Origin: an uncultured Clostridia bacterium
GTDB lineage: Bacteria > Bacillota > Clostridia > Oscillospirales > Acutalibacteraceae
DNA: 5,642 bases
NCBI GenBank assembly: GCA_947629295.1
Contig: CANRDH010000116.1
Location: 1 to 5,642 of the forward strand
Direction of reading: 5' to 3'
This document shows positions 1 to 5,525 of this stretch, in pieces; position 1 is the first letter of the stretch, and each line of letters opens with the position of its first letter. The translations under genes and the position numbers were made by a program. The notes beneath the pieces are model-generated. The model made no database searches and was not told the origin of the DNA. It worked only from the letters and a program-made list of their open reading frames with translations.

Positions 1-129
1 CTGCGGTTATATCTGTACACTTTCATAATATGCTCAATGTAAGTTGTGAGTGAAAATAAGCTATGGTATGCTTTCGGTTATTATGGTAAAATGTACCTTT
101 TTCGGAAACATAATTTTGTAAACCAGTCC
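1..129. other. Left-edge non-coding stretch
   Basis: All three plus-strand frames hit a stop within about 55 bases, so no more than the last few codons of an upstream gene could lie here. The stretch is AT-rich. A TGGTAAAAT string at 84-92 resembles an extended -10 box (TGnTAtAAT), but nothing like a -35 box sits at the right distance. I see no RNA gene or repeat that I could defend. Confidence 0.4.
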
Positions 130-158
130 TTGACAAAGCTTTTTTAAAGTAATACACT
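130..158 (+). promoter_or_regulatory. Sigma-A promoter of the small left-hand unit
   Basis: A perfect -35 box TTGACA (130-135) is followed, after exactly 17 bases, by TACACT (153-158), which matches four of six positions of TATAAT. Transcription would start near 165, just ahead of an AAGGGG ribosome-binding site at 174-179. The spacing and perfect -35 make this a credible housekeeping promoter even though the reading frame behind it is broken. Confidence 0.6.
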
Positions 159-187
159 TAAGAAAAAGCAATTAAGGGGTAAGTGTT

Positions 188-466
188 ATGGATTCCGATT
201 CAGGAATATAAATTTGCCCGTAAATCGAATGATATGATAATCAGCGGTACATTCAGAACAGGTAATACAAAATATAATATTCCGTTATCAAAGGTACAGA
301 AATACAAATACAGAAAATCAGGAGCAGCGGAGATTTTTCTGAATGATATTTAGCTGAGTGTAAATATAAAGGAAAAATCAAGCAAGCAATAAAAACGGAT
401 TTAAAACCGTATCGGACGCGGTATAACAAGGAATTTTTGCAGATCGACAAACTTAATATTACTTAA
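188..466 (+). pseudogene. Frame-disrupted small gene, about 93 codons, unrecognised
   Basis: I do not recognise this protein. An ATG at 188 sits 8 bases after an AAGGGG ribosome-binding site, but its own frame stops at 209-211. The adjacent frame is open from about 192 to a TAG at 351-353 and reads as a Lys/Tyr/Arg-rich segment (IPIQEYKFARK, then IISGTFRTGN and IPLSKVQKYKYRKSG). From about 347 the frame of the ATG is open again to a TAA at 464-466 (AECKYKGKIKQAIKTDLKPY and onward). Start and final stop are thus in one frame, 279 bases apart, while the middle is shifted by one base. One inserted base near the start and one lost near 345-353 would explain this. A promoter lies upstream and a large hairpin starts 8 bases after the stop, so the whole looks like a former or mis-sequenced gene. 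Alternatives are a 56-residue protein from GTG 183 (only 3 bases from the SD) ending at 353, or a non-coding RNA. The hydrophobic antisense frame at 253-450 is judged a shadow. Confidence 0.42.
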
Positions 467-474
467 CAATAAGC

Positions 475-523
475 ACAGAAACCTGCACATATGCGAAAAA
501 ATAAACGCAGTGCAGGTTTCTGT
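475..523. terminator. Large hairpin, probable terminator
   Basis: The 14-base arms at 475-488 (core CAGAAACCTGCAC) and 510-523 (core GTGCAGGTTTCTG) are perfectly complementary. Inside, TGCG (492-495) pairs with CGCA (506-509), with a 3-base bulge (489-491) on the left side and an A-rich 10-base loop. The hairpin begins 8 bases after the stop of the disrupted small gene and lies about 100 bases beyond the end of the converging vanZ gene, so it may serve both. The sequence on each side is only moderately T-rich (TTCTATATT on the plus strand), so termination efficiency is uncertain. Confidence 0.55.
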
Positions 524-626
524 TTCTATATTACTGTCTGTGACAGTCCATTGCAATACCCTTTCTTACAAAATAATCTTTTTCACAAAAATGCTCTGCG
601 GCATCGTTATGGGAGGGGCTGACCTA

Positions 627-1175
627 TTATCCTTTTTTCTTAACCTTTCTGTATATAAGTGATGACCCGAAATATATAGCATACCCGAGAATTATTCCCG
701 TAAAATTCAAAATAACATCATCAATATCCGTCATTCGATAATACGTTCCCAAAAGATATCCGAGCAGGAGCTGGAGCAATTCTATACAGACAGGAAAAGC
801 TGCGGCATATAAAATCAGCAGAGGTAACTTTTTCCTTTTAAGCAAAAGCGGAAGAAAAATTCCGAAAGGAATCGTCATTATTATATTTCCGCCCACTTGA
901 GCAAAAGCCATATCTCTTGAGGTATATTTTATCATATAATGTATTGTTTTAAACGGTGTAAGTTGTACTGCACTTTCCAATGTACCAAACTGTGTGTATA
1001 CATCATGTGAATATACTATCGGGAAAAAGGTTATCAATATTACCATTGAAATATAAATTATAAATACCGATATAAGCAAGCTTCTCCTTATCGACTTTTT
1101 TCTTATTATGGAATATACCATATGTACAGCAAGCACAATAAACATAGCAATTATCCCACATTCTGCCTCTATCAT
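627..1175 (-). CDS. VanZ family membrane protein
   Basis: This 182-residue integral membrane protein belongs to the VanZ-like family. The family is named after a teicoplanin-resistance protein, but most members are chromosomal and of unknown biochemical role. About five hydrophobic segments are visible (roughly residues 5-23, 33-52, 92-112, 117-141 and 152-175). Family landmarks are present in order: FFP at 50-52 after the second helix, QLTPFKTI (71-78), GNIIMTIPFGIFLP (96-109), IELLQL (131-136), and the conserved R-TDIDDVILNFTGIILGY block (147-165). Length is normal for a single-domain member. The start is supported by AGAGGTGAG (1182-1190) about 6 bases upstream of the ATG. It is a single-gene unit transcribed away from the DUF1015 gene. 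No vanA/vanB-type ligase, dehydrogenase or sensor gene is nearby, so a resistance role should not be assumed. The family call is firm; the function is not known. Confidence 0.9.
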   Translation of the reverse strand: MIEAECGIIAMFIVLAVHMVYSIIRKKSIRRSLLISVFIIYISMVILITFFPIVYSHDVYTQFGTLESAVQLTPFKTIHYMIKYTSRDMAFAQVGGNIIMTIPFGIFLPLLLKRKKLPLLILYAAAFPVCIELLQLLLGYLLGTYYRMTDIDDVILNFTGIILGYAIYFGSSLIYRKVKKKG

Positions 1176-1219
1176 AATATACTCACCTCTGCTTTCCTCT
1201 GTGGCTCTGAAGTATTTTT

Positions 1220-1228
1220 ATTATAACA
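1220..1228 (-). promoter_or_regulatory. Extended -10 promoter of vanZ-like gene
   Basis: Read on the minus strand this is TGTTATAAT, a perfect TATAAT preceded by the TG of an extended -10 element. No good -35 box lies 16-18 bases upstream (the hexamer there reads CATTAT), which fits extended -10 promoters. Transcription would start near 1213, giving a leader of about 38 bases with the SD at 1182-1190. Confidence 0.5.
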
Positions 1229-1332
1229 CAATATTTTCAAACATAATGTATAATTATCCCTTTCCCCTGCTTTCCTCAAATTTCACACTAATGATATGAT
1301 ATATTTTATTTGCAGTCGTAAGACTTTAGTCA

Positions 1333-1361
1333 TTGACAAATTTTCCCCGGGCATTTAAAAT
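1333..1361 (+). promoter_or_regulatory. Sigma-A promoter of DUF1015 operon
   Basis: TTGACA (1333-1338) and TAAAAT (1356-1361, five of six consensus bases) are separated by exactly 17 bases. Transcription would start near 1368, about 30 bases ahead of the ATG at 1398, with the ribosome-binding site AAGGGAG (1384-1390) between. Three short AGTC/GACT/AGTC half-sites (1314-1331) abut the -35 box upstream and could be a regulator site, though this is weak. Confidence 0.75.
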
Positions 1362-1397
1362 AGTATTGATATACTTTAAAATTAAGGGAGATTTATT

Positions 1398-2669
1398 ATG
1401 GCTGAAATTAAAGCATTCAGGGGATTGAGATTTGACTGCAAAAAAGCAGGAGATATTGATAAGCTGGTTTGTCCTCCTTATGATATCATAAGTGAGGAGC
1501 AAAGACAAGCCTATCTCTCGGAAAATGAGCACAATATTATTCGTCTTGAGCTTCCAAAAGGAGATGATCCGTACCGTACAGCAGGACAAACGCTCAAGGA
1601 GTGGATGCGCTCCGGAATACTCAGAAAAGAGGATAAGGACGCTGTATATATCTATGAGGAGGAATTTACACTCAGCGGGACCACACGCAGCTTTAAGGGC
1701 TGTATCGTGCGTGTTAGGCTTGAGGAATTTTCAAAAGGTATAATTCTTCCGCATGAGGAAACTCTTTCCAAAGCGAAGGAGGACAGGTTTAATCTGATGA
1801 AAGCTGCAAACTGCAATTTCAGTCAGATTTATTCCCTCTTTACGGACGAAATCCACGGCATTACAAGTCGGCTTGACAGACTCAGCAGCGGTAAGCCCGA
1901 GGCAGAGCTGACCGATTGCGATAATGTCACACACCGACTTTGGGTTGTAACGGATGAAAATGAAATTTCCGCTCTTTGCAGTGATTTTTCCGATAAAAAG
2001 CTGTATATAGCCGACGGGCATCATAGGTACGAAACAGCTCTTAATTACCGCAATTACTGCCGCGAAAACGGCATCGGAAACGGTGCGGAGGATTATGTCA
2101 TGATGATGCTTGTCGATATGGAGCATCCCGGACTTCTTGTCCTCCCCACACACCGTATTCTCCGTGACCTCAAAATAAATCCTGATGAGGTCATAAACAA
2201 ATGCGGAGAATATTTCGATATAACGGAGTACAGCGGTACAGAGACAATAGAGTCTGTTCTTAAGGAGCGCTATGACAGCGGCGATAAGGCTTTTGCATAC
2301 TACAGCGGCGGAAATAAATATAGGCTGCTTGTGCTGAAGAACAAAACCGCCGTATCCGGGCTCCTATCCGGAAAAAGCGAGGCATACTGCGGGTTGGATG
2401 TATCTGTGCTTCATACTCTCGTGCTTGAACGTATTTTCGGAATAGACTCCGAGAATATGGCAAACCAAATCAACCTGACATATGTAAAGGAATTTAAGGC
2501 GGCAATTTCGGCGGTAGACAACGGCAGCGCACAATGCGCATTTATCCTTAATCCCACAAAGGTTGAGGAGATTAAGGATGTCGCTGCCGCAGGAGAAAAA
2601 ATGCCTCAGAAATCAACTTATTTCTACCCGAAGCTAATAACGGGTCTTGTTATGAATGAGCTTGTGTGA
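1398..2669 (+). CDS. DUF1015 family protein
   Basis: This is a full-length 423-residue member of the DUF1015 family, soluble and presumably cytoplasmic, with no signal peptide or membrane segment. Family signatures appear in order: VCPPYDII (24-31), LPHEETLSKAKEDRFNLMKA (117-136), IADGHHRYETA (204-214), LPTHR (249-253) and MPQKSTYFYPK (402-412). The biochemical role is not something I can state. From general knowledge, DUF1015 genes are frequently found beside serA and serC (phosphoserine pathway) in Clostridia. The DGHHR box also resembles the active-site motif of ParB/sulfiredoxin-fold serine kinases such as archaeal SerK, so a kinase-like activity on serine or a related molecule is a hypothesis. 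No serine gene lies in this window. The ATG has AAGGGAG 7 bases upstream and a near-consensus promoter. It is probably co-transcribed with the membrane protein gene 68 bases downstream. Confidence 0.92.
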   Translation: MAEIKAFRGLRFDCKKAGDIDKLVCPPYDIISEEQRQAYLSENEHNIIRLELPKGDDPYRTAGQTLKEWMRSGILRKEDKDAVYIYEEEFTLSGTTRSFKGCIVRVRLEEFSKGIILPHEETLSKAKEDRFNLMKAANCNFSQIYSLFTDEIHGITSRLDRLSSGKPEAELTDCDNVTHRLWVVTDENEISALCSDFSDKKLYIADGHHRYETALNYRNYCRENGIGNGAEDYVMMMLVDMEHPGLLVLPTHRILRDLKINPDEVINKCGEYFDITEYSGTETIESVLKERYDSGDKAFAYYSGGNKYRLLVLKNKTAVSGLLSGKSEAYCGLDVSVLHTLVLERIFGIDSENMANQINLTYVKEFKAAISAVDNGSAQCAFILNPTKVEEIKDVAAAGEKMPQKSTYFYPKLITGLVMNELV

Positions 2670-2725
2670 TTTTAGTATGTCACCCATTCCCTTCTGTCAA
2701 CGACTGCAATCAGTAAATGTTGAAT

Positions 2726-2731
2726 GGGGGA
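2726..2731 (+). promoter_or_regulatory. Ribosome-binding site that decides the start of the next gene
   Basis: GGGGGA lies 6 bases before an in-frame GTG at 2738. The upstream in-frame ATG at 2717 has no purine-rich site before it (the preceding bases read CAACGACTGCAATCAGTAA). An ATG at 2736 overlaps the GTG but is out of frame and stops after three codons. The GTG is therefore the better start. Part of this site could pair with CCCATTC at 2683-2689. Confidence 0.6.
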
Positions 2732-2737
2732 AATCAT

Positions 2738-3688
2738 GTGCAGTTAAGCAGCGACGAAAATTCTAAAAAATTCCCGGTAGACGGAAGTTCGGCACTTGAG
2801 GTCGAGGCGGTTTCCGAAATCGCTCCGTCCGGGAGAAAAAAGAAAAGCCGCAGGAAAAATAAAAAAAATGCCGTTACATACGCATTGGAAACCGAAACGC
2901 AGGAACCGGAGGTAAACGGAGTCATAAAAACAGATGAGGATACATCCGAAGGTACGGTTGAAAATATATCTGCCCAAGAAGAAAAAAAACAGGAAATATC
3001 ACCGGCTGAGCCTGACAAGGCTGAACCGGAAATTTCCCCGGAAATAAAGGATAATCCTGTCGATTCTCCCGAAATAAAGCCCACGGAGCCGAAACCTGAA
3101 ATTGAAAAGCCTACTGTATCAAGTGCAAAAGAGGTTTTCGGCGGAAGCGTCCGTACCGACGTTCAGCTTGAGAAGGAAGACCCCTCTGCGGTACCCGACG
3201 GCTCCGGAATTGTATATGAGGTTGCTGAGGAGCTTTACCGCAGGGAAAAGACTCAGGCGGAGCTTGAGGCACTCTGTCACCCTCCGTTTACAAAGGTATT
3301 TACCGAAAAACAAAAAGTAACGCTTGATAGAGAGGCAGAGGAGCGGACACGCAGGCTTGTATCCGCCGCCGCTGAGGCTCAGGCGAAGGAGCCCGCCTTT
3401 CTCCCTGACGGTTTGTATGAGGAAAGCGATAAACCAATAAGTACGGCAACTGCATTTCTTCTTGAATTTGTTATGCTTATTCCAATACTGAATGTCATTG
3501 CCGCAATAATATATTCATTTATGGGGAAAACAAACAAGAATATACGTGCATTCTCACGAGGCTTTCTTATATGGTCTGTGCTTACAATGCTTGCAGTATC
3601 GGCATATCTCGCTGTATATTTTATAAACTCACAGATACAAACCGGAAATACAGAACTTCTTGAGGTATTCAACCTTTTTCAACTATAG
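2738..3688 (+). CDS. Unrecognised protein: disordered charged N-terminus, two C-terminal TM helices
   Basis: I do not recognise this gene. From GTG 2738 it encodes 316 residues (323 from ATG 2717; residue numbers below use the longer form). Residues 8-160 look disordered: a strongly basic patch GRKKKSRRKNKK (39-50) is followed by an acidic, proline-rich tract (about 60-160) with repeated PEI-type units (PEISPEIK, SPEIKPTEPKPEIEKP). A more ordered, charged and probably helical stretch follows (about 165-225), then two hydrophobic segments (about 243-268 and 281-303) and a short polar tail. The hairpin LIPILNVIAAIIYSFMG, then N-N-AFSRGFLIW, resembles a membrane module common in small Firmicutes membrane proteins, so the protein is probably membrane-anchored. 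The basic loop between helices favours a cytoplasmic loop, which would put the long N-terminus outside, yet there is no signal peptide; topology is unresolved. It follows the DUF1015 gene by 68 bases and ends before a strong terminator, suggesting one operon. Confidence 0.8.
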   Translation: MQLSSDENSKKFPVDGSSALEVEAVSEIAPSGRKKKSRRKNKKNAVTYALETETQEPEVNGVIKTDEDTSEGTVENISAQEEKKQEISPAEPDKAEPEISPEIKDNPVDSPEIKPTEPKPEIEKPTVSSAKEVFGGSVRTDVQLEKEDPSAVPDGSGIVYEVAEELYRREKTQAELEALCHPPFTKVFTEKQKVTLDREAEERTRRLVSAAAEAQAKEPAFLPDGLYEESDKPISTATAFLLEFVMLIPILNVIAAIIYSFMGKTNKNIRAFSRGFLIWSVLTMLAVSAYLAVYFINSQIQTGNTELLEVFNLFQL

Positions 3689-3718
3689 CGGCGGACAGAC
3701 GCTCCGAAGATAAATATT

Positions 3719-3762
3719 CCCGACCTTATCATATCAGGCAGATTGTTAAGGTCGGGTTTTGT
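3719..3762 (+). terminator. Rho-independent terminator of DUF1015 operon
   Basis: CCCGACCTTA (3719-3728) pairs perfectly with TAAGGTCGGG (3747-3756) across an 18-base loop, and the right arm runs directly into TTTTGTT. It sits 30 bases after the stop of the two-TM protein. On the opposite strand the hairpin is followed by AATATTTATC, which is poor in T, so it mainly serves the plus strand. The converging rluA gene ends at 3836 and I see no clear terminator of its own. Confidence 0.88.
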
Positions 3763-3835
3763 TATTAATACTGTAATGCAGAGTGTGTATAAAGTATGGT
3801 CTAAGGATAAGTGACTGCTGCCAAAATGACAGAAA

Positions 3836-4783
3836 TCAAAATATTTTCTCAAACCATACCTCCGGAGCGGTAAATGTTCTTCCGTTCAGGTATTCAAGTA
3901 CTCCCGAATCCGTCATAAATTTAAAGGTCAGCTTATATGAATAAAGAGCCTGCCATTTAAAGCCCATTTTGCGGTTGATTTCATTTTTTCCGTATTTTCC
4001 GTCACCGAGAAGCGGATGACCGATATATGCAAAATGCGCCCTTATTTGGTGGGTCCTTCCTGTAAGCAAGTCAACCTCGACAAGACTGAAATTATCCTTT
4101 TCGGCAAGCACCCTGTATTTTGTTTTTATTATTTTTGAGTCCTGCGTCGGTTTTTCGGAAATATATACCCTGTTCTGCTTTTCATTTTTTTCAAGATAAG
4201 CCGTGAGCAGGTCTTCCTTTTTTTTGAAAATACCGACAGCCATACATAAATAAAGCTTTTCGATTTCCCTGTCCTTAAGCTTTTGATTGAGTATTCTCAG
4301 AGCCTCTGCCGTCTTTGCGGCTATTACTATACCGCCCGTATTTCTGTCTATGCGGTTGACAAGGGCAGGCGCAAATGACTGCTCGTCTTTCGGGTCATAT
4401 TCTCCCTTATCATACAGATAGTGCTGTACCCTTGCAATAAGGGAATCAAAATGATAATTTTCATCCGGATGTACTATAAGACCCGGCTTTTTATTCAAAA
4501 GCATTATATTATCGTCCTCATATATTATATCAATCTTTACGGGAGCTTTCAGGAAATCATATTTATCCTCAGTATGCTCAAAAAATTCATCCTTGATATA
4601 AAATGTAAGTATGTCGCCCGCATTAAGCCTAACGTCTATATCGCACTTATTTCCGTTAAGCTTAATGCACTTTTTTCTTATATATTTATACATAAGCGAC
4701 TTAGGAAGATTTTTAAATTTCTTTGTAAGAAACTTATCAAGTCTTTGCCCTGCGTCATTTTTTCCTATTTCCAATGTTCTCAT
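3836..4783 (-). CDS. RluA family pseudouridine synthase (RluC/RluD-like)
   Basis: This enzyme isomerises specific uridines to pseudouridine in structured RNA, most likely 23S rRNA, in the cytoplasm; the exact target cannot be read from the sequence. The 315-residue length is normal for the family. An N-terminal S4 RNA-binding domain (about 13-62; AGQRLDKFLTKKF, then IRKKCIKLNG and LNAGD) precedes the catalytic domain, which opens with IDIIYEDDNIMLLNKKPGLI (84-103). The catalytic motif is NRIDRNTGG (143-151), with Asp146 the expected nucleophile. The second landmark, LLTGRTHQIRAHF (239-251) followed by HPLLGDGKYG (256-265), is intact. The usual HRLD motif reads NRID here; I believe this variant is common in clostridial paralogs, so it does not argue for inactivity. 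ATG 4783 has AGAGGA (4789-4794) 5 bases upstream. It lies 19 bases after deoD on the same strand, so the two are almost surely co-transcribed. Confidence 0.95.
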   Translation of the reverse strand: MRTLEIGKNDAGQRLDKFLTKKFKNLPKSLMYKYIRKKCIKLNGNKCDIDVRLNAGDILTFYIKDEFFEHTEDKYDFLKAPVKIDIIYEDDNIMLLNKKPGLIVHPDENYHFDSLIARVQHYLYDKGEYDPKDEQSFAPALVNRIDRNTGGIVIAAKTAEALRILNQKLKDREIEKLYLCMAVGIFKKKEDLLTAYLEKNEKQNRVYISEKPTQDSKIIKTKYRVLAEKDNFSLVEVDLLTGRTHQIRAHFAYIGHPLLGDGKYGKNEINRKMGFKWQALYSYKLTFKFMTDSGVLEYLNGRTFTAPEVWFEKIF

Positions 4784-4802
4784 TATTATCCTCTTACCCT
4801 AT

Positions 4803-5501
4803 TCACACCATTTCCAGTGCTATTTTTATCATATCATTAAAGCTGTTTTGTCTTTCCTCCGCGGTACATTCCTCACCTGTCAGCGGACAGTCGGATATTG
4901 TACAGATACAAAGAGCATTTTTCCCGAGTCTTGCGGCATTATAATACAGTGCTGCACTTTCCATTTCCGTTGCAAGTACGCCCATTTTACGCCACTGTGC
5001 AAGCGAAGCGGAATCATCATAAAAGGTATCCGTACAAAGTACCGTTCCGACATAAACTTCTTTTCCGATTGAAGCGGCAGCCTCATCAGCCTTTTTCAGA
5101 AGTGCATATGAAGCGGCGGCAACAGGTCTGCACGGAAGTCTGTATTGGTCGGCATAACCCGAACCTGTGCATGATGCCATGGCAAGCACGACATCACGCA
5201 GCCCGAGTTTTTCACTTATTGCTCCTGCCGTTCCTATTCTGATTATATTATCGACATCATAAACCGAAAACAATTCATAGGAATATATACCCATTGACGG
5301 CATACCCATTCCGCTTGCCATAACGGAAAGCTTTTTTCCGTTATATTCTCCCGTATAGGCATACATTCCCCTTACCTCATTTATAAGCTTTGAGTTCTCA
5401 AGAAAATTCTCCGCAATATATTTTGCCCTCAGCGGATCTCCCGGCATCAATACGGTTTTTGCAAAATCTCCCTTTTCTGCACTGTTATGCGGTGTAGGCA
5501 T
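4803..5501 (-). CDS. deoD: Purine nucleoside phosphorylase, DeoD type
   Basis: This enzyme reversibly splits purine (deoxy)nucleosides with phosphate into free base and (deoxy)ribose-1-phosphate, in purine salvage. DeoD enzymes are hexamers and accept 6-amino as well as 6-oxo purines. At 232 residues it is normal length (E. coli DeoD is 239). Visible landmarks: N-terminal TPHNSAEKGDFA with His5, which contacts the neighbouring subunit's active site; the phosphate-binding MPGDPLRAKYIAE with Arg25; Arg44; and RIGTAGAI with Arg88 (Thr91 where E. coli has Ser). Also present are Phe160, the nucleoside-binding ATEMES (177-182) and the catalytic pair Asp204 (TISD) and Arg217 (AEERQ), spaced 13 residues apart as in E. 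coli. All key residues are present, so it should be active. The start is fixed by GGAGGGAG (5506-5513) just upstream of the ATG. It precedes rluA by 19 bases, and another gene may end 24 bases upstream. Confidence 0.97.
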   Translation of the reverse strand: MPTPHNSAEKGDFAKTVLMPGDPLRAKYIAENFLENSKLINEVRGMYAYTGEYNGKKLSVMASGMGMPSMGIYSYELFSVYDVDNIIRIGTAGAISEKLGLRDVVLAMASCTGSGYADQYRLPCRPVAAASYALLKKADEAAASIGKEVYVGTVLCTDTFYDDSASLAQWRKMGVLATEMESAALYYNAARLGKNALCICTISDCPLTGEECTAEERQNSFNDMIKIALEMV

Positions 5502-5525
5502 AATGCTCCCTCCATTCTTATGATA

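Noticed and set aside
62..88. Two TATGGTA copies 20 bases apart
   Set aside because: Seven-base matches in AT-rich sequence are expected by chance, and there is no adjacent promoter to regulate at the right distance.
253..450. Minus-strand 65-residue hydrophobic frame
   Set aside because: It lies antisense to the better-supported small unit with its own promoter, SD and hairpin. I see no ribosome-binding site that would favour it, and its hydrophobicity follows from the A-rich complementary strand.
533..547. Short palindrome ACTGTC-TGT-GACAGT
   Set aside because: A 6-bp stem with a 3-base loop and no following T-run on either strand is not a convincing terminator or operator on its own.
566..604. 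Minus-strand 12-residue mini-frame after vanZ
   Set aside because: It is too short, with no clear ribosome-binding site and no recognisable peptide. The 467-626 stretch apart from the hairpin shows nothing else I can support.
627..1175. Glycopeptide resistance locus suggested by the VanZ family name
   Set aside because: No other van genes are present, and chromosomal VanZ-like proteins are widespread without resistance.
1731..2153. 140-residue minus-strand frame inside the DUF1015 gene
   Set aside because: The plus frame encodes a complete conserved family protein over the same bases, so this is a shadow frame.
2734..3084. 116-residue Ser-rich minus-strand frame opposite the two-TM protein
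   Set aside because: It is the mirror of the Glu/Pro-rich low-complexity tract. The plus frame has an SD, operon context and a terminator.
4421..5072. Overlapping plus-strand frames across rluA and deoD
   Set aside because: They run antisense to two clearly conserved enzymes and cross the junction between them. No start signals support them.
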